Below are positions 14,710 to 23,371 of a stretch of DNA of 37,550 bases, piece by piece. Position numbers and translations under genes: made by a program. The stretch lies in NCBI GenBank assembly GCA_903908265.1, contig CAIVRI010000089.1:1-37550 (forward strand), in the 5' to 3' direction. Numbering within the stretch: position 1 is the first letter of the stretch; the number at the start of each line of letters is the position of its first letter. The notes under the pieces were generated by a model. The model saw only the letters and a program-made list of their open reading frames with translations. It searched no databases and was not told the origin of the DNA. Origin of the DNA: an uncultured Pseudomonadota bacterium. GTDB lineage: Bacteria; Pseudomonadota; Gammaproteobacteria; Steroidobacterales; Steroidobacteraceae.

Positions 14710-16695
14710 ATGATCAGGGTCCTTTTTCGCTCATTAGCGTTTCAAGGCTCGCGCGCTCTCTATCGGAATGGCATTGCGGCGCAAACGCGGCGTCCAACCG
14801 TGGCATGGGCCCGGTGGTGTGGCGGTGTGTTGGCGCTCCTCTGCGGGGTTGCGGCGGCTGCGCGTGTTCCGGATGTGGATTGGCCCGTTTATGGTGGGGA
14901 TTCGGGCGGTCTAAAGTACTCCGCGTTGGCTGACATTGATCGTGGCAACGTGGGGTCGCTGCAACTAGCCTGGGCTTGGGAGACTGGCGAAACGGCAAAG
15001 GCGGAGTTTGGCACTTCGCCGGGCCTGTTCGAGGCGACGCCTGTGGTCGTCGAGGGCGTCATGTACTTGCCAACACCCTATAACCAAGTGGTTGCAATCG
15101 ATGCTGCTACGGGACACGAACGCTGGCGCTTTGATCCTGGCGCCTATCGAGAAGGCCAGGTACCGAATGGGATGGGCTTTGTGCATCGCGGCGTTGCGGT
15201 GTGGCGCGATGCGCAGTCGGGTCGCCTGCGGGTGCTATTGAACTCACGTCATCGTCTGTTTGAACTGGATGCCGCGACGGGGAAGCCTGTCGAAGGCTTC
15301 GGTGAGCATGGGGTGGTGGATTTGTTACAGGGCTTGGCCTGGCCATTTGATCCCAAGCACTACACCAACACGTCGCCACCCTTGGTCTGGAAAGATCTCA
15401 TTATTGTGGGTAACGGGGTTGCCGACCGGCTCATCTATCGCAAAGACCCGCCGGGTGATGTGCGCGCTTTTGATGCTCGGTCAGGGCGGTTGGTGTGGTC
15501 CTTTCACACCGTGCCGCGACCTGGGGAAGCGGGCGCTGAGACCTGGACCAACGGGGCCAATGCCTACACGGGCCATACGAACGTTTGGGCGCCGATGAGC
15601 GTCGATGTGCGGCGTGGGCTGCTGTATCTACCGGTTAGCACGCCAAGCAATGATTTCTTTGGGGGTAATCGCCCGGGTGATGGCCTATACGGGGATTCGT
15701 TGGTGTGCCTTGATGCGCGCTCGGGTCAGCGACGTTGGCATCGCCAACTGGTGCACCACGGACTCTGGGATTACGACCCGCCGGCGGCGCCGTCGTTGGT
15801 CACGTTGCGTCGTGGTGGGCGCCGCGTCGATGCGGTGGTGCAATTGACCAAGCAGGGTTTTGTCTTTGGTTTTGATCGCGTCACCGGACGGCCGCTCTGG
15901 CCGATCGAGGAGCGGCCTGTGCCGGCCTCAGACGTGCCCGGTGAGTGGGCGTCGCCTACCCAGCCGGTGCCGATTGGTATGCCCGCACTGGTCCCCCAGG
16001 GCGTCACGCTGGACGATGCGACAGACCTCACGCCGGCATTGCATGCGGAGGCCGTCGCCGTGTTGTCGAAGCTGCGCTTAGGGCCTATATACACACCGCC
16101 AAGCCTGCAGGGCACGCTGCAGCGTCCGGGTCTGGAAGGCGGGGCGGATTGGGGTGGTGGGGCATTTGACCCCAATTCCCATACCCTTTACATCAAAGTA
16201 AACGATGGGCCGGAGATCGTTTACCCGGACCTCACCGATGCGGCCGGTAATGTGCCGGCGGTCGGCCCGAACGATGCCTCCGAGGTTTCGGTGTTTTTGC
16301 GCCACCGTATCCCATTGCTAAAGCCGCCCTATGCCTATCTCGATGCGCTAGATCTAGAGTCCGGTCAAATGCGTTGGCAGGTGCCTTTCGGCGATGATGC
16401 AGCGATCCGCCGGCACTCAGCGCTAGCGGGTGTCGCTTTGCCCGCGCAACTGGGCGCTGCGGGCAATGCGGGCGTGATGGTGACCAAGGGTGGGCTGGTC
16501 TTCGTCGGCGGTGGTGATGCGGCGTTCCATGCGATCGATAGTGCGAGTGGTGCCGACTTGTGGCGTTACGACACCAATGGGCAGAAGACCACCGGCACAC
16601 CGATGACCTATCGGGTCGGCGGTCGGCAGTACGTGGCCATCGCAGTGGGTGGCCCGGGGGTGGGCGCCCGTTTGCTGGTCTTTGCGCGGCCATGA
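14710..16695 (+). CDS. PQQ-dependent dehydrogenase (soluble quinoprotein)
   Basis: A periplasmic quinoprotein that oxidises a sugar or alcohol with pyrroloquinoline quinone and passes electrons to a cytochrome or quinone. About 661 residues form an eight-bladed propeller. PQQ-family motifs include DWPVYGGDSGGLKYSALADI, VVAIDAATGHERWRFDP, VRAFDARSGRLVWSFHTVPR, GHTNVWAPMSVD and WHRQLVHHGLWDYDPPAAPS, and it ends with the tryptophan-docking blade GTPMTYRVGGRQYVAIAVGG. It lacks the five-helix membrane anchor of Gcd-type glucose dehydrogenase and has no fused haem domain. The haem is supplied by the overlapping next gene (ATGA). ATG 14710 is preferred over an upstream TTG at 14665; the signal region is long (to about residue 50, GVAAA). 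No pqq biosynthesis genes are in the window. Confidence 0.92.
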   Translation: MIRVLFRSLAFQGSRALYRNGIAAQTRRPTVAWARWCGGVLALLCGVAAAARVPDVDWPVYGGDSGGLKYSALADIDRGNVGSLQLAWAWETGETAKAEFGTSPGLFEATPVVVEGVMYLPTPYNQVVAIDAATGHERWRFDPGAYREGQVPNGMGFVHRGVAVWRDAQSGRLRVLLNSRHRLFELDAATGKPVEGFGEHGVVDLLQGLAWPFDPKHYTNTSPPLVWKDLIIVGNGVADRLIYRKDPPGDVRAFDARSGRLVWSFHTVPRPGEAGAETWTNGANAYTGHTNVWAPMSVDVRRGLLYLPVSTPSNDFFGGNRPGDGLYGDSLVCLDARSGQRRWHRQLVHHGLWDYDPPAAPSLVTLRRGGRRVDAVVQLTKQGFVFGFDRVTGRPLWPIEERPVPASDVPGEWASPTQPVPIGMPALVPQGVTLDDATDLTPALHAEAVAVLSKLRLGPIYTPPSLQGTLQRPGLEGGADWGGGAFDPNSHTLYIKVNDGPEIVYPDLTDAAGNVPAVGPNDASEVSVFLRHRIPLLKPPYAYLDALDLESGQMRWQVPFGDDAAIRRHSALAGVALPAQLGAAGNAGVMVTKGGLVFVGGGDAAFHAIDSASGADLWRYDTNGQKTTGTPMTYRVGGRQYVAIAVGGPGVGARLLVFARP

Positions 16696-17000
16696 GACGG
16701 TCATGGCTGCGCGCAGGTGCGCTGGGCGGACTTTCAGTGCAGGCGATGCTGATCACAGGGAGCGTGCGTGCTGAAAGCCCGCCCGTGCTGCCCGCGGGTA
16801 CGGGCCAGCCGTTGGCGGTGCGGATCTGCGGGCAATGTCATTCGGTGGAATTAGTCATGCGCCATCGTATGACCCGCCGGCAGTGGATGGCGCAGATCGA
16901 CACCATGATCGCAAAAGGAGCGAAGGTCGAAGAAGAGGAGTTCGATGCCCTAGCAGACTATTTGGCAGAGGCGTTGGGGCCGGAGGCGCTGTCGCCTTAG
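16692..17000 (+). CDS. Small c-type cytochrome, partner of PQQ dehydrogenase
   Basis: A 102-residue exported protein: an Arg-rich start (MRRSW) with a hydrophobic stretch, signal peptide to about residue 28 (SVRA), then a single haem c site CGQCH at residues 46-50. The sixth ligand is not certain; Met57, Met61 and Met66 are candidates. The short acidic tail (KVEEEEFDALADYLAEAL) is the closing helix common to cytochrome c. Its ATG overlaps the dehydrogenase stop, so the two are made together. It is almost surely the direct electron acceptor. Many quinohaemoproteins carry this domain fused to their C-terminus; here it is a separate gene. Confidence 0.9.
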   Translation: MRRSWLRAGALGGLSVQAMLITGSVRAESPPVLPAGTGQPLAVRICGQCHSVELVMRHRMTRRQWMAQIDTMIAKGAKVEEEEFDALADYLAEALGPEALSP

Positions 17001-17019
17001 TCCCTGTCACCGTCGCCTG

Positions 17020-18279
17020 TTAGGGTCGTTGGGCGCCGCGCCACTTGTAGACGGTGCCACCACGCATCACAAAGGCTACACGACGCACTGCGGTGAGATC
17101 TTGCAGCGGATCGCCCTCCAGAGCGATGAGGTCTGCCTCAAATCCGGGTGCGATTCGGCCAATGCGATCGCCAAGTCCAATTGCGTCTGCGGCGAGTGAC
17201 TGCGCTGAGGTAAGTGCCTGCAAAGGGGTTTGACCGCAGGCTTGGACTCGACCGAAGAACTCTTCCGCATTGCGGCCATGGGCGCCTGCGGTTGCGTCGG
17301 TTGAGAACACGATCTTTGCCTTTGGTTCCGCCATCATCATCTGGCATACCTCGACGTCGAAGTGCAGGTCCTGCAGCATGGTCTGCATGCCTTGTGGGGT
17401 GTAGTTGCCGACGCCGATATAGCGTTCCTGATTGGCAATGTAGTTCTGTACTACCAAGCCTACTTGCGGACTGAGGTAGGCGCCGGCTTCTACGGCCACA
17501 TGCACGTCTTGTGCGCTGGCATAAGTGGCATGCTCTATCTGACGACAACCAGCGCGCGCAGCAGCGGCTACCTGCGAGCGATAAGCATGGACCATGCTGC
17601 GTAAACCAACCGCTTTTGCCTCGTCACAAAGTACCTTTAATTGATGTTCAGTGAGTGTCGGCGTCGCGCCGACACGCTGGCTTGACGAGGCAAATATTTT
17701 TACGAGATCTGCACCCTCCGCTTTGCGCTGCTGGACCATCGCGCGCAAGGCGTCATCGGAGGTTGCCGGATCGCCTTCGATCCATGCTAGTGAGGTGAGT
17801 ACGCGCGGGCCCGGGAAACCGCGGTCGCGAATCGCGTCTCGTAGTGGACGCTCGGTCGGATCACCAACGGACTGCACAGTCGTAAAGCCACCCATGAGGG
17901 AGGCCCAGGCGGCATTCGCGATACCGGTCGCGCCATCGGCGACCGACTCGGTCTCCGTAGCAATGCGCCCTTGGGCATCCCAGTGAGAATCGAGATGTAC
18001 GTGTGTGTCAATGAAGCCCGGGAGTACCGTGTAACCGCGCAAATCAATCACTGCACCAGAGAGTTTTTCGGTGCCGGTCGGACTGATGCTTTCAATGTGA
18101 CCATTACGTATGACTAGCGTCAGATCCCGCGACTCTCCACCGAGGCCATCGAGCACGTGGGATGTCAGCACGCTGATCGGACCAACGGGTGCCTGAGGGG
18201 GCGGCAAGGGCGTGACGGCCGTGGCGGCCTCGGTTAGGCCTGTGAACAGGAGTAGTACCGGCAAGAGTAGCGGTTTCAT
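17020..18279 (-). CDS. Secreted amidohydrolase (imidazolonepropionase/prolidase-like)
   Basis: A metal-dependent hydrolase of the amidohydrolase superfamily. The 419-residue product has a signal peptide (1 to about 19, ending TEA), then HVH (93-95), Lys194 in DLVKIFASSS (candidate carboxylated lysine bridging two metals), His231, His250 in QIEHATY and Asp328 in FSTDAT. Members studied in this branch cleave dipeptides (Xaa-Pro or Xaa-Xaa carboxypeptidase activity). ATG 18279 is chosen because it begins the signal peptide directly; the TTG at 18300 adds seven untypical residues. It follows the M28 gene by 17 nt in the same direction, so the two form an operon for exported peptide breakdown. It converges with the cytochrome gene. 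Confidence 0.88.
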   Translation of the reverse strand: MKPLLLPVLLLFTGLTEAATAVTPLPPPQAPVGPISVLTSHVLDGLGGESRDLTLVIRNGHIESISPTGTEKLSGAVIDLRGYTVLPGFIDTHVHLDSHWDAQGRIATETESVADGATGIANAAWASLMGGFTTVQSVGDPTERPLRDAIRDRGFPGPRVLTSLAWIEGDPATSDDALRAMVQQRKAEGADLVKIFASSSQRVGATPTLTEHQLKVLCDEAKAVGLRSMVHAYRSQVAAAARAGCRQIEHATYASAQDVHVAVEAGAYLSPQVGLVVQNYIANQERYIGVGNYTPQGMQTMLQDLHFDVEVCQMMMAEPKAKIVFSTDATAGAHGRNAEEFFGRVQACGQTPLQALTSAQSLAADAIGLGDRIGRIAPGFEADLIALEGDPLQDLTAVRRVAFVMRGGTVYKWRGAQRP

Positions 18280-18296
18280 ATAGAGATCACTCCGGG

Positions 18297-19910
18297 TCAA
18301 GGCTTAGCGGGTTCAGCGTAGCGCAACGGGTTGGTCACCGCGGGTGGTGAGGGAAACGCTTTGCGGGGGAGTTGCATGTCTGCGTTCGCCGCGTCTAAAA
18401 GTAGTGTGGCCAGTATGACGGCCGCTTGGCGCAGGTCATCGGGACGCAGATGGTCGAACGTGTCGAGGTTGGTGTGGTGTACCCGCGAGGCATAGTCCAG
18501 CGGATCCTGTACGAACTGAAATGCGGGCAGTCCGATGCGACTCATCAGCACGTGGTCGGTCCCACCGGTAGGGGAGGCGACGACGTTGTTGGCACCGAGG
18601 CTCGCAAACGGCGCGAGCCATTCGCGTAACACGCTGGTAGCGCCGAAGTTACCTTCTGTATGGATGCCGCGGATCTTGCCCGAGCCGTTGTCGACATTGA
18701 AATAGGCAGCCAATTCGCTGTAGCCCGGGAGACGGTCGGTCGGGACCGCATCGTCGACGAAATACGGGCCGAGCGCGGCGACTTCAGGATCTGCAGGTAC
18801 AGGCCATGTAGCTAGATGCGCCGTAACGTACGCAGCGGAACCATAGAGTCCCTGTTCTTCGCCCGCCCATAAAGCGATACGAATAGTTCGCTTCGGGGTT
18901 AGCCCGAGGCTTGCGAGAATGCGGCCCGCTTCCATGACCACGGCGCTGCCAGCACCGTTGTCGGCGGCGCCGTCTGCGGCGACCCAACTGTCGAGGTGTG
19001 CACCGGCGAGCACGTAACCGGCCTTCGGATCTTTGCCGGGGATCTCGGCAAAAACGTTGTAGGCCTTCGTGTCGCGATCGTCGAAATGCACACGGCTATC
19101 TATCTCCAGCCTCACTTCGCCGCCCTTGGCGAGTCGGGCCAGTCGACGATAGTCCTCCGCAGAGAGTTCAACTCCCGGCAGTTTGGCCGTATGCCCAACC
19201 TTAAATTCATAACCTTCCCCATGGACGAGACTGCCTGGCAGGCGTGACATACGTACCCACGCTACAGCCCCTTCCTGGACGAGGAATCGATCCATCGCGG
19301 CGGCAAAGCGTCGCCGCTCCAGCGTCTTCGCTAGGCTGTCCGCATCGGTGTGCGGTAGCGCGTAGCGATCCTGTTTGTAGAGGTCTGTATCGCTTAAGCG
19401 CTGGAAGGGCGCTTCGGTGTCGTCTTTTGGGTCGTCCGGCCAGGTGACCAACACGATTCGCCCCTGCAGCAATCCCTTGTGGGTGGCAAAGTCTTTTTCG
19501 CTGCGCATGGGCGCAACAACGATCGGTGCGCTGACCGCGCCGGGTGTTGCGGGTGTCCACGCGATAGGTATCGACCGCAGCGCCAATGGTCGTGGGCTCA
19601 GCATGCGCACTGTCGCTGACTCGATCCACCAGCCGCGGCCAAACTCAAAGCCCTCAGTGTGGACGTTTTTAAGGCCCCAGCGCTGGAGCTCGCTTTGCGT
19701 CCAACGTTCGGCTTCGCGCATTGCCGGGGAATTGGTCATGCGCCCACCGATCACATCGCTTAGATGGGCCACCGTGGTGACCACCTCGCCATGGTTTAAA
19801 CCGGCGTCGGCGATCCGTTCCATGGTCATGGCGTCAACCGGGGGGGCGGCCCGGGCGTAGGTAATGGAACAGGCGAGTAGGGCGGCGAGCAGGACGTGGC
19901 GCTGTGACAT
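18297..19910 (-). CDS. Secreted M28-family zinc peptidase
   Basis: A 537-residue peptidase of family M28, a class of aminopeptidases and carboxypeptidases with two zinc ions. The signal peptide ends about residue 21 (SITYARA). A PA-like insert lies around residues 120-260. The metal ligands are readable: His305 (AHLDSW), Asp317 (ADNGAGSA), Glu351/Glu352 (WAGEEQGLYGS), Asp407 (FNVDNGSG) and His478/479 (HHTNLDTFD). The start ATG has AGGT about 9 nt upstream. It is first gene of a pair with the downstream amidohydrolase. Sequence supports periplasmic peptide hydrolysis but not a defined substrate. Confidence 0.93.
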   Translation of the reverse strand: MSQRHVLLAALLACSITYARAAPPVDAMTMERIADAGLNHGEVVTTVAHLSDVIGGRMTNSPAMREAERWTQSELQRWGLKNVHTEGFEFGRGWWIESATVRMLSPRPLALRSIPIAWTPATPGAVSAPIVVAPMRSEKDFATHKGLLQGRIVLVTWPDDPKDDTEAPFQRLSDTDLYKQDRYALPHTDADSLAKTLERRRFAAAMDRFLVQEGAVAWVRMSRLPGSLVHGEGYEFKVGHTAKLPGVELSAEDYRRLARLAKGGEVRLEIDSRVHFDDRDTKAYNVFAEIPGKDPKAGYVLAGAHLDSWVAADGAADNGAGSAVVMEAGRILASLGLTPKRTIRIALWAGEEQGLYGSAAYVTAHLATWPVPADPEVAALGPYFVDDAVPTDRLPGYSELAAYFNVDNGSGKIRGIHTEGNFGATSVLREWLAPFASLGANNVVASPTGGTDHVLMSRIGLPAFQFVQDPLDYASRVHHTNLDTFDHLRPDDLRQAAVILATLLLDAANADMQLPRKAFPSPPAVTNPLRYAEPAKP

Positions 19911-20074
19911 GGCGGGACCTGTAACCAGAGGACGAACTGCCGATGCTACGGGTCGCAGGACGCAATGCCAACCCGGGCATGCGAGCGCGAGTGGCCGACT
20001 CTAGTGCGGGCTTGTGCCGCTAAGGCCGATGGGTCGGCTCCAGGCGCCAACTTCTGGCGCAAGGAAGGGGCGGT

Positions 20075-21067
20075 TCAGCCGCCGCGGCGCCCGTTGCTGT
20101 GGCTGCCATCGCCCAATTGGCGTTCTAGCCACTGGCGCACGCGTTGGGCATCGGCCACGCGCGTGTAGGTCCCCGCCGAATCGAGCAGCACGATGATGAC
20201 CGAGCGACCCTCGACGATCGCGCGTAGGACCAAGCAGCGGCCTGCCTCGGCGATATAGCCAGTCTTCTGGACAAGAATATTCCAAGTTGGGTTACGCACC
20301 AACGCATCGGTGTTGTGGAACTCCACCTGCTTGCGCTGGACCGAGACCGAGTAGCTCGGATCGGTAGAATATTCCTGAATGATCTGATGGTCGCCCGCTG
20401 CGCGGACCAGTTTGGCCAGATCCTCCGGGCTTGCGACATTCCCTGTGTCGAGCCCCGTTGGTTCTGCAAAGTGAGCGGAGTTCATCCCCAGCGCCTTTGC
20501 TTTGGCGTTCATTGCCGCAACGCAGGCCGCAATGCCACCGGGATACGTGCGGCCTAATGCATGGGCAGCCCGATTTTCTGAAGACATCAGCGCCAGATGC
20601 AGCAGGTCACTGCGGCTCAGTGCGGTGCCGAATGCCAATCGTGATGTGGAGCTCTTGGCTGTCTCGCCGCGGTCTTCTGGCGTCACGGTGATGATTTCGT
20701 CCATCGGCTGATGTGCTTCCACGATCACGAGGGCGGTCATCAGCTTGGTGATCGAGGCGATGGGTGTTGCCACATCCGCCTGTTTGGAGAGCACGACCGC
20801 TTGTGACGCTTCATCCAGTACGTAGAACGAGTTGGATTTGAGGTCCGGGCCGGCGGCATGATTACTTGTCGCGGTGCGCGGGCGTACCGTGTTCGAATGC
20901 GCATGAGCCGCTACCGGGTTGGCGCCGGAATGGCGCGTCGCTGCGGCCGCATGATGATGGTTCGCGGCCGTGTGTTGGCGCGGCGCAGCCGCACAGGGAC
21001 GCGCACCCAAGACCAGAAGCAAGGTGGCGGGTAGCAGGACGGCGGTGATGCGGCGGTGATGGTGCAC
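20075..21067 (-). CDS. pbpG: D-alanyl-D-alanine endopeptidase, PBP7 type
   Basis: An S11-family penicillin-binding protein that cuts D-Ala-linked cross-links in murein. Of 330 residues, 1-27 are a signal peptide. Residues 30-75 form an odd His/Ala/Thr/Asn-rich low-complexity linker (HHHAAAATRHSG and similar) before the catalytic domain. The three active-site motifs are present: SITK (105-108), SEN (163-165) and KTG (268-270). Length and the absence of a C-terminal amphipathic anchor favour PBP7/PbpG over DacA/DacC. It starts at GTG 21067 with GAGG about 7 nt upstream. It precedes the M28 gene by 165 nt on the same strand; co-transcription is uncertain. Confidence 0.9.
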   Translation of the reverse strand: MHHHRRITAVLLPATLLLVLGARPCAAAPRQHTAANHHHAAAATRHSGANPVAAHAHSNTVRPRTATSNHAAGPDLKSNSFYVLDEASQAVVLSKQADVATPIASITKLMTALVIVEAHQPMDEIITVTPEDRGETAKSSTSRLAFGTALSRSDLLHLALMSSENRAAHALGRTYPGGIAACVAAMNAKAKALGMNSAHFAEPTGLDTGNVASPEDLAKLVRAAGDHQIIQEYSTDPSYSVSVQRKQVEFHNTDALVRNPTWNILVQKTGYIAEAGRCLVLRAIVEGRSVIIVLLDSAGTYTRVADAQRVRQWLERQLGDGSHSNGRRGG

Positions 21068-21105
21068 GAAAACCTCGATCGACCTATCTCAACTAGATTA
21101 AGGCT

Positions 21106-21288
21106 TTACGTGTCATACGTCACGCCCAATCTGAGCATGATATTTGAAATATTCTGACCAGTGTTCTGGTGACCGGTGGCGCTGCTGCGCCAATGCAACG
21201 GTTTTAGGTCTTTTTTGGCGGGTGTTGCCGGTGCTGCGGCGTTGTTGGGCGTTGGGGCCGGGCTGACGATAACTTCTTGCGTCGCCAT
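21106..21288 (-). CDS. Possible 60-residue protein of unknown function
   Basis: A short frame with an Ala/Pro-rich N-terminal half (VIVSPAPTPNNAAAPATPAK) and a mixed C-terminal half (LHWRSSATGHQNTGQNISNI). GGAGG sits only 3 nt before the ATG, which is close. It lies 38 nt upstream of pbpG on the same strand and faces the divergent amidohydrolase gene. I recognise no family. It may be a small exported or regulatory protein, or just leader sequence. Kept because a ribosome-site-like element and sensible spacing are present. Confidence 0.28.
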   Translation of the reverse strand: MATQEVIVSPAPTPNNAAAPATPAKKDLKPLHWRSSATGHQNTGQNISNIMLRLGVTYDT

Positions 21289-21341
21289 GGGCCTCCGGTA
21301 CGCTAGTGCGTTTATTTCCTAGCCGACCTCAGGACGCCCAT

Positions 21342-22622
21342 ATGTTCTTATTTCGCCCTCTCGCCGCATTGTTGGCGTTGCTGCTGACTGCCGCCGTTTT
21401 CGCCGATACGGTCGTAGTCACGGCCGACCGCATGGTGGATGTGATCTCCGGGCGCGTGGTTGAACACCCTGTGGTGACCATCCTAGATGGACGGATTACG
21501 GCGGTGACGACCCATGCAGGCGCCGTAGCGGCGGGGGTGCGTCATATAGACCTGCCCGGTCAAACACTGCTGCCGGGTTTTATCGATATGCACGTGCATC
21601 TGACGTCCGATCCGGCGCTGGGTGGTTACCGCGGGTTGGAATTCACGGACAATTTCTGGACTGTTGTTGGCGTCGCGAACGCCCGTAAAACGTTGGATGC
21701 AGGCTTTACGACGGTACGTAATGTGGGCTCATCGAACTTCGACGATGTGGCTCTGAAACAGGCGATTGAAGCGGGCTACGTGCCGGGACCGCGCATCGTG
21801 CCGGCGACCTATGCGATTGGCGCTACGGGTGGTCATTGTGATGCGACTGAGTTCCCCCCGTCGGTGCAGGTGCCGTCACCGGGTATCGCGAACGGACCGC
21901 TGGAGATCCGTGCGGTGGTGCGCAAATTGCGCAAATACGGTGCCGAAGTCATTAAGTTCTGTGGGACTGGGGGCGTGTTTTCCAAGACGGACACCGTTGC
22001 CGGGCAGCAATATTCCTTGGCGGAAATGCAAGCGCTAGTAGACGAGGCGCATATGCTAGGTCTGCGCGTTGCAGTGCACGCGCACGGCGCGGCAGGCATC
22101 AAGGATGCGATCCGTGCTGGTGTGGACACTATTGAGCACGCCAGCCTAGCCGACAGTGAGGCGATTGAGTTAGCTAAGCAACACGGCACCTATTTCTCAA
22201 TGGATGTGTATGACGACGATTACATTCTCGCCGAAGGTGAGCGCAATGGGACGTTTAAGGAATCCCTCGAGAAGGAGCGCAAGCTCGGTCTGCTGCAGCG
22301 ACAGAACTTTAGGGCGGCACATACTGCCGGCGTGAACATGATTTTTGGCACTGACGGCGGGGTCTATCCGAATGGCGATAACGCCAAGCAGTTTGTCACC
22401 ATGGTGCAGTGGGGTATGACGCCGATGCAGGCGATTCGCGCGGCGACCGTGACGGCTGCTGAGGCGCTAGGGCGACCGGCTGATGTGGGCGCGATCGAGG
22501 TGGGTCGCTATGGCGACTTGATCGGCGTACAGGGCGATCCTCTGAGTGATGTGGCGAGACTGCAGCATGTATCGTTTGTCATGAAGGGTGGCGTGGTGGT
22601 GAAAGGCACCGCGGCGCAATGA
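21342..22622 (+). CDS. Secreted amidohydrolase, prolidase-like dipeptidase branch
   Basis: A 426-residue amidohydrolase with a signal peptide (1-21, LLLTAAVFA). The binuclear metal site is readable: HVH (84-86), Lys205 in VIKFCGTGG (probable carboxylated lysine), His246/His248 in AVHAHGA, His266 in IEHASL and Asp338 in FGTDGG. This set matches the group once annotated as prolidases or imidazolonepropionases and later shown for some members to hydrolyse Xaa-Xaa dipeptides. ATG 21342 has AGGA 7 nt upstream and opens the signal peptide, so the longer upstream frame from 21306 is not used. Its stop overlaps the next gene (ATGA), giving a coupled unit with the SDR and PGDYG-like genes. Confidence 0.9.
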   Translation: MFLFRPLAALLALLLTAAVFADTVVVTADRMVDVISGRVVEHPVVTILDGRITAVTTHAGAVAAGVRHIDLPGQTLLPGFIDMHVHLTSDPALGGYRGLEFTDNFWTVVGVANARKTLDAGFTTVRNVGSSNFDDVALKQAIEAGYVPGPRIVPATYAIGATGGHCDATEFPPSVQVPSPGIANGPLEIRAVVRKLRKYGAEVIKFCGTGGVFSKTDTVAGQQYSLAEMQALVDEAHMLGLRVAVHAHGAAGIKDAIRAGVDTIEHASLADSEAIELAKQHGTYFSMDVYDDDYILAEGERNGTFKESLEKERKLGLLQRQNFRAAHTAGVNMIFGTDGGVYPNGDNAKQFVTMVQWGMTPMQAIRAATVTAAEALGRPADVGAIEVGRYGDLIGVQGDPLSDVARLQHVSFVMKGGVVVKGTAAQ

Positions 22623-23371
22623 CCATTCGCCAGCGCATTCTGATCACGGGCGCAAGCGCGGGATTGGGTCGTGGGATGGCGCTCGAATTTGCGGCCAAGG
22701 GCCGGGATCTGGCGCTTTGCGCTCGGCGTCTGGATCGACTCATCGCGCTGCGCGACGAAATTGTTGGGCGTTATCCGCACATACGCGTCGTGATCCGTGC
22801 GCTCGATGTTACCGATTATGATCAGGTCTTCGCTGTCTTCCGCGCTTTTGATGAGGAGTTGGGAGGCATCGATCGGGTAATTGTGAATGCAGGGATCGGT
22901 CGCGGCGAGTCCGTGGGTACGGGCCACTTCGCGGAAAATCTCGTTACGGTCAACACCAACTTTGTTGCGGCGCTGGCGCAGTGTGAAGCGGCGCTCGAGT
23001 TATTCCGTTCGCGGGATCAGGGCCACTTGGTCACGATTTCCTCGGTGGCGTCTGTACGGGGATTGCCCCGTTCCCAGACGGTGTATGGCGCCACCAAAGC
23101 GGGCCTCTCCGCGTTGACCGAAGGGGTGCGCGCAGATACTTGGGGTTCTGGCATTCGGGTCAGCGCCATCCTGCCCGGCTATATTGATACCGAGATTTTG
23201 TCCGGTTCGCGTCGCCGGCCTTTTATCGTGGATGCAGATACAGGGTGTCGTGCCATCGTGCAGGCGATCGAACGGGAGCGTCCGACGGCTTTCGTTCCCC
23301 GTTGGCCCTGGGTCCCAATCGCATTTCTCCTGCGGCACGCGCCGTTGGGGCTTATCTTGAAGTTTCTCTGA
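22619..23371 (+). CDS. Short-chain dehydrogenase/reductase
   Basis: A 250-residue classical SDR oxidoreductase using NAD(P)H. TGASAGLG (10-17) binds the cofactor, with basic residues after beta-2 (CARRLDR, 34-40) favouring NADP. NAG is at 90-92, the catalytic Ser at about 141/142 (ISSVAS), and Tyr156 and Lys160 are in YGATK. The last 25 residues are hydrophobic (VPIAFLLRHAPLGLILKFL) and may touch the membrane. It is cytoplasmic, though encoded between an exported hydrolase and a PGDYG-like protein. Start and stop overlap both neighbours, so co-translation is likely. Substrate unknown. Confidence 0.92.
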   Translation: MTIRQRILITGASAGLGRGMALEFAAKGRDLALCARRLDRLIALRDEIVGRYPHIRVVIRALDVTDYDQVFAVFRAFDEELGGIDRVIVNAGIGRGESVGTGHFAENLVTVNTNFVAALAQCEAALELFRSRDQGHLVTISSVASVRGLPRSQTVYGATKAGLSALTEGVRADTWGSGIRVSAILPGYIDTEILSGSRRRPFIVDADTGCRAIVQAIERERPTAFVPRWPWVPIAFLLRHAPLGLILKFL

